DNA of 64,000 nt. Origin: Vagococcus fluvialis bH819 (GTDB lineage Bacteria; Bacillota; Bacilli; Lactobacillales; Vagococcaceae). The notes under the pieces are model-generated. The model was not told the origin of the DNA. It was given only the letters and a program-made list of their open reading frames with translations, and made no database searches. Within the stretch, counting starts at the first letter, position 1. Each line of letters begins with the position of its first letter. The translations under genes were made by a program, and so were the position numbers. Below are positions 30,401 to 36,679 of this stretch, piece after piece. The stretch is taken from NCBI RefSeq assembly GCF_900163795.1, contig NZ_FWFD01000009.1:62001-126000 (forward strand). Reading direction: 5' to 3'.

Positions 30401-32011
30401 AAAGCAGAAGGTAAGGTTACGTGGAATGACTACAGCAATGAATTCAATACGCGACCTGAGAAGTTAAAACTAGCCCTTAAACAGAACGGTTTGAAAATTG
30501 ATGAAAAAGAGATTTCTACAGATTCAGATACCAGTAACTATGCGTTTGATGAATTAAAGCAATTTGATTCAGAAGGTAAGACTTACTCTTATACCGTAGA
30601 ACAAAGTAATCTACCTAGTAAATACACTGGTAAAGCTGACGGTTTTAATTTTACGAATACTTTTGTGAATGAAGAAAAGACAACGGTAGAAGGTAACGTT
30701 ACGTGGAATGACTACAGTAATAAGTTCGACACTCGTCCTGAGAAATTAACGCTTATTCTTAAACAGAACGGAATGAAAGTTGATGAGAAAGTAATCTCTA
30801 CAACTTCAGATACAAGTACCTATGCGTTTAATGAATTGAAGAAAGTTGATTCAGAAGGTAAGACTTACTCTTATACCGTAGAACAGAGTAATATGCCTAA
30901 TGAATACTCTGTTAAAGCTGATGGATTTAATTTTACGAATACTTTTGTGAATGAAGAAAAAACAACAGTAGAAGGTAACATTACGTGGAATGACTACAGT
31001 AATAAGTTCGACACTCGACCTGAAGCTGTAACAATTGAACTTTATGCTAATCAAAAATTAATTGATACTAAAATTGTTTCAGCTCAACAAACAGATACTT
31101 GGGTATTTGAATTTAAAAATTTGGCTAAAAACGATGAAATAAACAAAGAAATCAGCTACACAACAAAACAAGTAGCTGTAGAAAAGTATCACTCTCAAAA
31201 CAATCAACATATCATCACAAATCATTATCAAAACAATGAATTGATTGAAATGAAAGCAGCAGTTGAGTGGATAGACACCGATAACAAGTTAAATACTCGA
31301 CCGGAAAAAGTATCAGTGACACTTTATGGTGATCAACATGCCATTGAAAAGATAGAAGTCAAAAAAAAAAATAACTACAAACATACTTTTAATGATTTAC
31401 CAAAATATGATAAAGAAGGTAATGAAATTGAGTACCGAGTAGAACAAGAAAAAATTAAAAATTACCAAACTGAGATAACTTATCAAAGAAACATAACGAA
31501 TTTTAGAAACACCTATCAAAACAAAGAAACATTAGAAGTTTCTGGTAATATCATCTGGAAAAACGATAGTAAACAACTAAGTAAACGACCAGAAAAAGTA
31601 AGAGTAAATTTATATCAACAGACTACTTTTGGAATAAATTTACTTATGGAATCAATCGATGTTACTCCAGATCAAAATGGTCAATGGAAATACAGCTTTA
31701 AAGAGTTAAAAAAATATGACTCACTTTTAGATACGTACCAATACTCAGTTGCTCAAGAAAAAATAGCAACTTATGAGACAACTTATGACCGTTTTGATAT
31801 CATAAATACACGAAATAATAAAGATATCTCGATATTACCAGTCACAACTATAAACAAAATAGACCCACAGAAAAAAACGACGAATAAAAAGCAACAATTC
31901 CCAGCAACTGGGGAAAAATTAAACAATAAAATGTTTTATCTAGGTTTACTGACACTCATTACAAGTAGTGCTATTTTCCTTACTAGAAGAAAGACAAGGA
32001 AAAGTGAATAA
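24473..32011 (+). CDS. Giant CnaB-repeat cell-wall adhesin (2,512 aa)
   Basis: A secreted, wall-anchored protein starting at GTG after GGGGG. Signal peptide (about 1-32), Ser/Glu/Thr-rich linker, an N-terminal region of about 850 residues with bacterial Ig-like adhesin folds (an opening VGDKINVTYDF strand pattern as in collagen/fibrinogen-binding MSCRAMMs), a SpaA-type domain (about 955-1052, KTGRVIVNKADA ... LVETKAPDGY), then 14 CnaB-like repeats of about 94-110 residues (about 1054-2447), and a C-terminal sorting signal FPATG (2476-2480), hydrophobic segment and RRKTRKSE tail. The repeats carry W-D/N-D-Y...RP, Y-D...Y-Y and NTY motifs. Only three keep the isopeptide-forming residues. The likely role is a long stalk presenting the N-terminal binding domain; the ligand is unknown. 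No sortase gene lies in the window. Confidence 0.93.
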   Translation: MKKSKNLFLLLVLLMGIVTNLSLSVNTIIAFGEGVEETDITQETKKQTDDSVVSSTESSSVSEPKITEEIKKQETTESIPELKSASEQNERRETQDITTLTGKNKLSLDKVGKPTILKDAEITNSGTELAPISVGDKINVTYDFDIPEELYLNIQEGDYFEFDLPKTDLVKMYIDNSVGKAQPLKDQSGETHGTIIISPEGHAKISFFKANENLNGIRGSIYAMLQIQRDSGDFPGKHEVPFTQVPPSIESGFVYVKSNQAQVSHQFIDQKIENNHYTSLSWKIIVNPLQEDLTRATLKQTLDGTNLKQLDIIKAYTADVSIDGSKIIEKEPVTLVKDSQGNIKFPAGSKETYIIYTKTTLAFGVIGNISSTARFTGSKSTSDIQKVNVQGATLITKSSTQPYASGQPLFWEAVYNPENVHIPKDEAIITDAISGSNHEIIKESIQLTPNLPHVSEPTNKGFKIKFQGDITEKVVINYQTKYLGGESGLASNRIDSAKQYSLASVKVPPTKSNIDSAVEKRGSVKDDVASWTITANKPRPYQEVDTLEKIEITDTLDSGYIILDESKENKGIIVEKSSTGNTNSFTAVSPDKYTLDLKKRPDGKTNGFSLHLENAGKFVYQIRYNSDVSEVAFVDQERKLKNTADYNYSPAKNGTSPKKAIWSVTDQRKSPLVKMTGTYLPKNNQIEWIAYVNENRINLAENAELKIPITEGLELVPNSVKLEYSYSASSTSWSNDYNATSQYNAATNEITAKFKPNSYQRRVVFRTTSKMIPDGIKDLSMNGLYQDKYTSLQEFSGSVVPISDGSTFLSETGTNNIGTNIVNWKTTINLNELAIKDVSLTNNEWQNMKVIKNTIKLTEHDTISRLDKPLIEGQDYRLIYTERSFQIDLLKDFSNNKVTLLFSSNPIYPPNSLGMPFVMSNNLSISGSNISKDSEHRITTSVSGVVPSTGGGVEGKTGRVIVNKADALDTSIMLPDAEFTLYRGNKIDPEKIVDIKKTNSNGKIFFNELTFDHYLLVETKAPDGYQLNASNQTEINLKTGVTEDDTEIRTITNRKFTDILTVVPVKVKWQGVPDSLNKPDVSATLTNNHDLSYDKMLTAENNFDDNFEEVRKFTTDGELIEYSLETTAIPDFKTEVSGSSQDGFAVTNTYEGKREVSGAITWDDYQNKFLTRPENIEISLFRNNQPTGQTQIVPTNNTDVWHYTFDDLLEYDPNATPYDYTIYFGEVDKYTQKIEASNPLDVIYQHKNTDKVSKQITKMWDDYSNKFDTRPDSVKVELYQNDAYLKDMLVSGSKQENIWSSSFENLPKYDSLGEEYRYTIKEALPENSPYHSELKGDIIKNTYLNTEKVSLTLESIWDDNGGVAGKRPGHIAVEILQNNRLLSDKSTQLEGNTDTWEKTVTDFPKYDENGNLYVYSARQETVADYQTRGPLQTSTGFKFENSYRTSDEIEIEGTVTILDYENKFGTRLETINLRLFRDNQPTDQTQTLALNRNNDYRYSFGSQKNTDDTTNNNYSYQVVVENETDFLNEGYTKSLSIDERHITFEYLNQATIEINGTKKWDDYHNQFDTRPDKISIDFFRNERFLKTLILDTTDTSRDEFSFKISQLPRYDTTGVPYRYSAIENIGSGTSTLMDYQTSYLWLPDNFSALDFGDVSKNVLITNTYKNLETKSLTITKKWDDYHNKFNTRPESITFVLSNNKGEVLDEQVTVQNPNDDSDTWYHEITNLPIYDEQGNTIKYKVDEKVPNNYQLTQISNDTSLFVNTYRNTDKKTIVVDVTWDDEENKLNLRPDSTSVSLNQNGVKFQEKVITKEMNDYAEFKDLPKFDSDGELYEYTISQRDVNQYQLLNKDELSTAGTSFTIKNKFINTATIDLSGSINWIDSNESLSSRPDHVQLMLIQKDSDGKSTSDNPFKTIKVTAPLNKQNNQWYFSFDDLPQYDDYLEPYGYEIVQESIDNYQTSIADSLIINTYTYPEKTKAEGKVTWNDYSNEFNTRPEKLKLALKQNGLKIDEKEISTDSDTSNYAFDELKQFDSEGKTYSYTVEQSNLPSKYTGKADGFNFTNTFVNEEKTTVEGNVTWNDYSNKFDTRPEKLTLILKQNGMKVDEKVISTTSDTSTYAFNELKKVDSEGKTYSYTVEQSNMPNEYSVKADGFNFTNTFVNEEKTTVEGNITWNDYSNKFDTRPEAVTIELYANQKLIDTKIVSAQQTDTWVFEFKNLAKNDEINKEISYTTKQVAVEKYHSQNNQHIITNHYQNNELIEMKAAVEWIDTDNKLNTRPEKVSVTLYGDQHAIEKIEVKKKNNYKHTFNDLPKYDKEGNEIEYRVEQEKIKNYQTEITYQRNITNFRNTYQNKETLEVSGNIIWKNDSKQLSKRPEKVRVNLYQQTTFGINLLMESIDVTPDQNGQWKYSFKELKKYDSLLDTYQYSVAQEKIATYETTYDRFDIINTRNNKDISILPVTTINKIDPQKKTTNKKQQFPATGEKLNNKMFYLGLLTLITSSAIFLTRRKTRKSE
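30392..31010 (+). repeat. Near-identical tandem 282-bp repeats inside the adhesin gene
   Basis: CnaB repeats 10, 11 and the first part of 12 start at 30392, 30674 and 30956, a period of exactly 282 bases (94 codons). Long identical runs occur between copies, for example 30564-30603 with 30846-30885 (40 bases). The other repeats of the protein are diverged at DNA level, so these copies are the product of recent duplication or gene conversion. Confidence 0.85.
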
Positions 32012-32019
32012 TAAAAAAT

Positions 32020-32059
32020 AAGCTAGAAGGTGATTATTTGCTTTCTAGCTTGTTTTTTT
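32020..32059 (+). terminator. Terminator after the adhesin gene
   Basis: Nine-base stem AAGCTAGAA / TTCTAGCTT and a run of seven Ts. Confidence 0.85.
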
Positions 32060-32061
32060 GC

Positions 32062-32097
32062 AAAAAATAGAGGCTGACAATAAAATTTGCCAACCTC
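32062..32097 (-). terminator. Terminator after the csbD-like gene
   Basis: On the minus strand GAGGTTGGCA pairs with TGTCAGCCTC (with mismatch/G-U), followed by TATTTTTTG. Confidence 0.75.
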
Positions 32098-32115
32098 AAA
32101 AATCTATTAATTTAA

Positions 32116-32319
32116 CTAATCTTTATTTTTATCTAATTTTTCCTTGGCTTTTTCGACTAACTCCTCGGAAATATCCTTAATATCTGCTTTGACCTCTTTT
32201 GCTTTACCAATCGCTTGATCGACAATTCCCTCAGCTTTCATACCTTTGTCATTTGTAATATCACCGGTCACTTCCTTTGCCTTGCCTTTTACTTTATCCG
32301 TAAAACCTTTATCAGTCAT
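32116..32319 (-). CDS. CsbD family small stress protein
   Basis: 67 residues, highly charged and rich in Lys, Glu and Asp, with two repeats of the CsbD pattern (KVKGKAKEVTGDITND and the following QAIGKAKEVKADIKD). Family members are abundant stress-induced proteins, controlled by SigB in Bacillus; the biochemical role is unknown. An ideal AAGGAGG precedes the ATG. It is transcribed alone with its own terminator. No clear SigB-type promoter is visible, and enterococci largely lack that control. Confidence 0.9.
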   Translation of the reverse strand: MTDKGFTDKVKGKAKEVTGDITNDKGMKAEGIVDQAIGKAKEVKADIKDISEELVEKAKEKLDKNKD

Positions 32320-32504
32320 AGAAAAACCTCCTTGATATTCTTTTTGTTACAAGTGAATTCTAACATATAAGACTTTAATAGTACAAATGATACGATTTAT
32401 AGTTTTCAAAATATATAATGAAATCTTTGGTTCATAAATAGGGTAGTGGTATTTGATGACATAAGAGAATAGATGATACTACCGAGGAGTTAAAAGTTAT
32501 TAAG

Positions 32505-33824
32505 TTACAACCCATCCATCCCACCAGCATGTCCACCAACTAAATGACTGCGAGCAATAGCTGTCGCGCCTTCCATCAAACTACTCGTATGATAAATCGC
32601 ATCAAATCCATATTCTTTTCTAATCTGATCAATCGTTGTATCAAGCAGCTGATTACTCATGCTTTCTTCTGGTTGATCAAACAAATTAAGTTGAAGAGAC
32701 GTATCAGTAGACAACTTGGAAAAATTAACCGCAACATTCCGAACAGCACTCCCATCATAAAATTTATCAAAAAGTTGTAAACAATAGGAAACTAATTCTT
32801 TTGAACTATTCGTTTTAGGAATACTCAGTTGGCGACTAAATCCAGAAGAAAGTTCCGTTCTAGAATAACTTATCGATACCTGCACACAACTAGTTTGCAT
32901 CTCTCTTGCTCGAAGTCTTGCCGCAACTTGTTCTGTCATCTCACGAAGAACAAGTTTAGTCTCAACTGGATTAGTATAGTCTTTCAGCAATACTTGGCTG
33001 TTACCAATGTTTTTGGATTTTGGCGTATATTTTTCTGAGATATCTGTTCGATCAATTCCCCACGCATGAGCGATTAACTGTTGTCCAATAATTCCCAGAG
33101 ATTCCTTCATCTTAAAAAAATCATAGTGAGCTAAGTCGTAAATAGAATAAATTCCTTTATTATTTAACCGTTTTTCTGTTTTGGTATTAATCCCCCAAAA
33201 GTCCGTCATCTTTTTAATTTTCCAAACGGTTTCAGGAACATCTTCGTAGTGCCAAGAAGCAATCATGCTCGGCTCATGTTTGGCCCCGTTATCCAGAGCT
33301 AGTTTACTTAGGAGCATGTTGTCGCCAATACCTACAGTACACGGTAGACCTAATTTTAGTTTGATTTCATCTCTAAAGTGCTCAGCAAATTGGTAAGGGG
33401 AGAGGCCAAATAATTTTTGCGATCCCTTCACTCGGACAAAGGTTTCATCAATCGAATAAATCAAAATATCTTCATCTGACACGTATTGTTTAAAAACATT
33501 ATTTAGTTGAAGATTCTTTTCAATATATAAATTCATACGAGGTTCCGCAAAAATGAGTTCTTTATGATAGGGGATTTCAAACCTTCGACTGACATTACTA
33601 ATACCTAAGATTTCTTTTGCTTTTGGTGATGCTGATAAGGCTAACCCACCAGGTGAATCGCCACCACTCATCACAACAAGCAATGCTTTTAAAGGGTCTT
33701 CACCTCGTTCCACACACTCCACTGAAGCATAAAAAGATTTCATATCAATACATAAAATAGGCTCCACTTTTTCTTCACTGTAATCAAAATATTGGTTGTT
33801 TTTTTGCCACACTTTAAGAGACAC
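32505..33824 (-). CDS. Y-family DNA polymerase (UvrX/UmuC-like)
   Basis: 439 residues. The palm domain opens with ILCIDMKSFYASVE, carrying the first metal-binding Asp, and continues with SIDETFVRV, which holds the acidic pair of the second catalytic motif. A helix-hairpin-helix thumb (DFWGINTKTEKRLNNKGI) and the little-finger domain follow. This is the Gram-positive UvrX/YqjW-type lesion-bypass polymerase, not DinB. The frame opens at GTG 33824, overlapping the YolD-like gene by 11 bases. A second GTG four codons in (33812) has better spacing to AAGGAAGG and is an alternative start. Third gene of an operon with a LexA-type box. Confidence 0.92.
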   Translation of the reverse strand: MSLKVWQKNNQYFDYSEEKVEPILCIDMKSFYASVECVERGEDPLKALLVVMSGGDSPGGLALSASPKAKEILGISNVSRRFEIPYHKELIFAEPRMNLYIEKNLQLNNVFKQYVSDEDILIYSIDETFVRVKGSQKLFGLSPYQFAEHFRDEIKLKLGLPCTVGIGDNMLLSKLALDNGAKHEPSMIASWHYEDVPETVWKIKKMTDFWGINTKTEKRLNNKGIYSIYDLAHYDFFKMKESLGIIGQQLIAHAWGIDRTDISEKYTPKSKNIGNSQVLLKDYTNPVETKLVLREMTEQVAARLRAREMQTSCVQVSISYSRTELSSGFSRQLSIPKTNSSKELVSYCLQLFDKFYDGSAVRNVAVNFSKLSTDTSLQLNLFDQPEESMSNQLLDTTIDQIRKEYGFDAIYHTSSLMEGATAIARSHLVGGHAGGMDGL

Positions 33825-34185
33825 CTTCCTTCAAATACCACTTTACACTTGGTGTGATGACAATGTGTCGAATTAAATCCAGCTGTATCTGTCCATTACT
33901 AAGGAATAGAATATCTCCGTTAAAACCAAGAACTTTTCCCATGATGTTATCTCGAAAACCTCGATTATCCATTGATTTCACGTTAGGTTGAATCACTACG
34001 GGTAGATCCTTCACTAAAGCTATCTCAATGACTTCAGAAATCGCTTCATAAGACATCTCTTCTAATCCAAAATTAAAGCGCCTAGATTCACGATTTTCTT
34101 TATCAATTTCTCTCGTATGTTCAGAGAGATAAAAGCCCATGTATTTTTGAATCCCACGATCATGGTAATAATTATTCAATTTCAT
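33814..34185 (-). CDS. YolD-like protein
   Basis: 123 residues of the YolD-like family, small proteins encoded directly before UvrX-type polymerases in Firmicutes and on plasmids and phages. Family features are the N-terminal RGIQKYMGFYLSEHT and a C-terminal small beta domain with KVLGFNGDILFLSNGQIQLDLIRHI, which resembles the family's proposed UmuD-like replacement role. A GTG four codons upstream overlaps AAAGGAG. The ATG at 34185 shares its A with the TAA of the gene before (TAATG), so coupling favours it. Confidence 0.85.
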   Translation of the reverse strand: MKLNNYYHDRGIQKYMGFYLSEHTREIDKENRESRRFNFGLEEMSYEAISEVIEIALVKDLPVVIQPNVKSMDNRGFRDNIMGKVLGFNGDILFLSNGQIQLDLIRHIVITPSVKWYLKEGVS

Positions 34186-34466
34186 TAAGCGCCACACTCC
34201 TTTAAAAAGGGTCTATCCATACTTACCGAATGTCTAATCCCTAATTTTTTGACAATCAACTGCTGTTTTTGATTGTATTGACCGAACAACGCGACTTCTT
34301 TTTTACCGTTCTCTAAAAAGAGTAGTTGATGACAGATAGCTTTATCAGTCACCAAACAATTTACTTTATCACTACCGATAACTAAGGTAAAACGTAGTAA
34401 AATATTAGGATACATCGATAAACATTTAATTTTATCAACCACACCAATTAAATTTTCTTTTGCCAT
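34185..34466 (-). CDS. Unknown 93-aa protein, first gene of the SOS polymerase operon
   Basis: I do not recognise a named family. The sequence alternates beta strands (LIGVVDKI, ILLRFTLVIGSDKVNCLVTD, EVALFGQYNQKQQLIVKKLGIRH) in a way that recalls a minimal OB fold like that of single-strand binding proteins, but this is a visual judgement. It is first in the operon, directly behind the LexA-type promoter, and its stop overlaps the YolD-like start. A role with lesion-bypass synthesis, such as nucleic-acid or clamp binding, is an inference from context only. Confidence 0.7.
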   Translation of the reverse strand: MAKENLIGVVDKIKCLSMYPNILLRFTLVIGSDKVNCLVTDKAICHQLLFLENGKKEVALFGQYNQKQQLIVKKLGIRHSVSMDRPFLKECGA

Positions 34467-34496
34467 ACATCATCACTCCATTTATTTGATATACTA

Positions 34497-34525
34497 ATTA
34501 TACGAACGTTTGTTCTTATTGTAAA
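34497..34525 (-). promoter_or_regulatory. Promoter of the Y-polymerase operon
   Basis: On the minus strand TTTACA (34525-34520), a 17-base spacer and TATAAT (34502-34497), 31 bases before the first gene. Confidence 0.8.
34504..34515. promoter_or_regulatory. LexA (SOS) box of the Y-polymerase operon
   Basis: GAAC-GTTT-GTTC fits the Gram-positive LexA/DinR core GAACNNNNGTTC in both half-sites. It lies one base from the -10 box inside the promoter spacer, the position for repression. Confidence 0.85.
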
Positions 34526-34582
34526 GGGGAACACGAAAAGATAACATAGATTAAAAGATGTCAGGTCAAGGAGGCGTAGGAA

Positions 34583-35527
34583 ATGAGATGTAGCAGTCAA
34601 ACATTATTAAATCAGTATCAAGTCAGAAAATCATTAATGGAAAAACAACGCTTTATTAAATGGTTAAAAGAACATTTAAATAGTTACGACTATCAGATAA
34701 GAGAAGAAGCTTTTGAAAAAAATGGCACTAACTTAGTTATTGGGGAACTAGAAACTGCGGAGGTTATTTTAACAGCTCATTATGATACTCAACCTAATGG
34801 GGTAATTCCGGTATTTATGGGATTTAGTAACTGGCTTTCTTTTTTTATTAGCCAAGTCTGGGTCTTATTACCCACTATTTTACTGCTTCACTTTACAAGC
34901 TACCATATAGGCTCATTAATCGCTGATTTTAGTATTAACCACGTGTTAATGGCTTTAATTTTAGGAATCAGTTGTATTTTATACCTCTATCAATTAACAA
35001 AAGGGTTTGCCAACAAACATACGGCTAACGATAACACATCAGGGGTCGCAACTTTACTAGCAATTTTAGAAGATTTACCTAAGGAAGAGCGTGAAAAAGT
35101 TTGTGTTGTCTTTTTTGATCAGGAAGAAATCGGGTTAGTCGGCGCTGCTAATTTTAAACGAAAGCATGAAGCAGAGGTCAAAGATACCCCTTTAATCAAC
35201 TTCGATTGTGTCGCAAATGGAAACACCTTTTGTTTTGTTCATAAGAAAAAATTTAGAGAGTCGTTTAAATTTACTCAACTGAAGGTGGCGGTTGAAGAAG
35301 TGTCACTACCTGAAACTAAATTTACTCACTTTGGTCCAGCTCTGACTCATATCTATACTTCAGATCAATTGATTTTCAAAAATAGCGTTGGAGTGGTTGC
35401 CGCTAAAAAATTACCTTTATTTGGGTATTATATTAATGATATTCATACAGGATTAGATACTAAATTTGATGAGCAGAATATTGAGATATTAAAAGAAATG
35501 ATGTTAGAATTTATCAGGAAAATATAA
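34583..35527 (+). CDS. M28-family metallopeptidase-like membrane protein
   Basis: 314 residues. Zinc-peptidase motifs of family M28 are visible: TAHYDTQPNG (His, Asp), ANDNTSGVATLL (bridging Asp), FFDQEEIGLVGAANF (catalytic Glu-Glu) and a late IHTGLDT. Between the first and second motif two hydrophobic segments (about 87-112 and 120-140) are inserted, so the protein probably sits in the membrane with its catalytic part inside. Relatives are annotated as aminopeptidase-like, with unknown substrates. AAGGAGG precedes the ATG. It diverges from the SOS operon. Confidence 0.82.
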   Translation: MRCSSQTLLNQYQVRKSLMEKQRFIKWLKEHLNSYDYQIREEAFEKNGTNLVIGELETAEVILTAHYDTQPNGVIPVFMGFSNWLSFFISQVWVLLPTILLLHFTSYHIGSLIADFSINHVLMALILGISCILYLYQLTKGFANKHTANDNTSGVATLLAILEDLPKEEREKVCVVFFDQEEIGLVGAANFKRKHEAEVKDTPLINFDCVANGNTFCFVHKKKFRESFKFTQLKVAVEEVSLPETKFTHFGPALTHIYTSDQLIFKNSVGVVAAKKLPLFGYYINDIHTGLDTKFDEQNIEILKEMMLEFIRKI

Positions 35528-35528
35528 C

Positions 35529-35573
35529 AAAAAGCAATATCTTATCACAAAAATAAGATATTGCTTTTCTTTT
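35529..35573. terminator. Bidirectional terminator inside the end of the convergent SOS-type gene
   Basis: A perfect 16-base-pair stem AAAAGCAATATCTTAT / ATAAGATATTGCTTTT with a seven-base loop and T-rich flank. The right arm and loop encode the last residues and stop region of the minus-strand gene. Confidence 0.88.
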
Positions 35574-35862
35574 CGTTTACTGGAATAGACTGTAAGTAGA
35601 GACAGTTTTTTCCTTTAACTATTTTCATCGGTTTAGTGTAACCAAAACACAATTGCTTTAACCGGTTTAAACGATTATTTTCTATCTCAAAAGACAAGGC
35701 ATTGTCACTTTTTTGACAAATTGACAGATGAACTTCTTTTTCAAAAAGCACTCTTATGATGAAAAAAGCTCCCTCATCCTCCCAATTGAAAGAGAGGTAG
35801 TGCTGACTTTCTTTAATTATCTCTACAACGTTACTATTCTTTATATGGTCTAACTTAATCAT
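35545..35862 (-). CDS. Unknown 105-aa protein with an SOS-type promoter
   Basis: I do not recognise a family. The product is a small soluble protein with alternating strands (HYLSFNWEDEGAFFIIRVLF, KEVHLSIC, ALSFEIEN) and a basic loop GYTKPMKIVKGKNC; no signal peptide or membrane segment. GAAGGAT stands before the ATG. Its promoter copies that of the polymerase operon in sequence and spacing and includes a LexA-type box, so I infer DNA-damage induction. The ORF ends in the stem of the neighbouring gene's terminator. It has no detectable likeness to the other small proteins of the module. Confidence 0.7.
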   Translation of the reverse strand: MIKLDHIKNSNVVEIIKESQHYLSFNWEDEGAFFIIRVLFEKEVHLSICQKSDNALSFEIENNRLNRLKQLCFGYTKPMKIVKGKNCLYLQSIPVNEKKSNILFL

Positions 35863-35884
35863 TTATCCTTCGCTCCTTAAAAAG

Positions 35885-35913
35885 ATTATACGAATATACG
35901 TTCTCTTTGTAAA
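35885..35913 (-). promoter_or_regulatory. Promoter of the unknown 105-aa gene
   Basis: On the minus strand TTTACA (35913-35908), a 17-base spacer and TATAAT (35890-35885), the same elements and spacing as the Y-polymerase promoter 1.4 kb away. Confidence 0.78.
35892..35903. promoter_or_regulatory. LexA-type box of the unknown 105-aa gene
   Basis: On the minus strand GAAC-GTAT-ATTC: one mismatch in the second half-site to GAACNNNNGTTC. It occupies the same place relative to the -10 box as the box of the polymerase operon. Confidence 0.65.
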
Positions 35914-35925
35914 GCGAACAAAAGA

Positions 35926-36201
35926 TTAAATACGATTAAGTGATTGACTCCAGTAAATAACTGATTTATTTTGTGTCTTCCAATAACCTGATGTTCCTTC
36001 TTTGTCTTCAACAGTTTTGTTTATTTGATATACGGAATGATCTTTATTTTCGGATAGCTTTGTAATATCAGCATTTATTGAGCCTTTGACATCACCTGAT
36101 CTTAGAATACCTAGGCGGACAGAACCTTCTGGCGTTAAAAATATGTAACACAATAGAAAAACTAGTCCTAGTTTAAATAGTAATGAAATAAAGCGTTTCA
36201 T
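35926..36201 (-). CDS. Small single-pass membrane or secreted protein
   Basis: 91 residues, no family recognised. An N-terminal hydrophobic segment (LLFKLGLVFLLCYIFL, about 7-22) after MKRFIS acts as signal or anchor. The rest is a short soluble region with GDVKGSINADITKL and a Trp-rich C-terminus (SGYWKTQNKSVIYWSQ). AAAGGAC lies before the ATG. Its stop is only a few bases from the next gene's promoter, which is separate, so the two are not one operon by design, though read-through is possible. Confidence 0.6.
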   Translation of the reverse strand: MKRFISLLFKLGLVFLLCYIFLTPEGSVRLGILRSGDVKGSINADITKLSENKDHSVYQINKTVEDKEGTSGYWKTQNKSVIYWSQSLNRI

Positions 36202-36328
36202 TTAAACAGTCCTTTCCTTAATGTAAGTTCATTTTACTTAAAAAAAATGAAGATTTAATGTTTTTATTGGTACGAAAATTTGTCAAAAAATGATATGATG
36301 TTCCTAGACGTAAAGGAGATGATCTTTT

Positions 36329-36649
36329 GTGATGACGTCACTGTATGTGAATACACTAGAAGAATTGGAAAAAGCAATCATTAGACGAGATGAAATTATC
36401 TGGATTGATGCCACTTTGCAAGATATAACTTTAAAAAATTCGCAACAAAGAACTGTTAAAACACCTGTAACAACTGACACTCATAATCATGGATTTAACG
36501 AAACTGTCCTTTGGTTACTTGGTCAATTATTTCATCAATTGTCGCTTCAGCCAATTGAAGACTCAAAAAAACAACAAATCATACAAAAAATGACCCAATA
36601 CTATAAAATAGAATTAAAAAATGGATTAATTTACTTATCTTTAAAATAA
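36329..36649 (+). CDS. Hypothetical protein before murE
   Basis: 106 residues, no family recognised. It starts at GTG directly followed by ATG; AAAGGAG is ten bases before the GTG, which is preferred. The sequence looks like a compact soluble alpha/beta protein with a central helical stretch (NHGFNETVLWLLGQLFHQL) and a C-terminal hairpin (YKIELKNGLIYLSLK). It stands 21-30 bases before murE in the same direction and is probably co-transcribed with it. Function unknown. Confidence 0.65.
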   Translation: MMTSLYVNTLEELEKAIIRRDEIIWIDATLQDITLKNSQQRTVKTPVTTDTHNHGFNETVLWLLGQLFHQLSLQPIEDSKKQQIIQKMTQYYKIELKNGLIYLSLK

Positions 36650-36679
36650 ATTAATTACAAAAATACTAGGATGTTGACT

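Noticed and set aside
27632-31815. Tandem repeat array that might suggest CRISPR or a satellite
   Set aside because: The repeats are coding, about 280-310 bases long, and correspond to protein domains.
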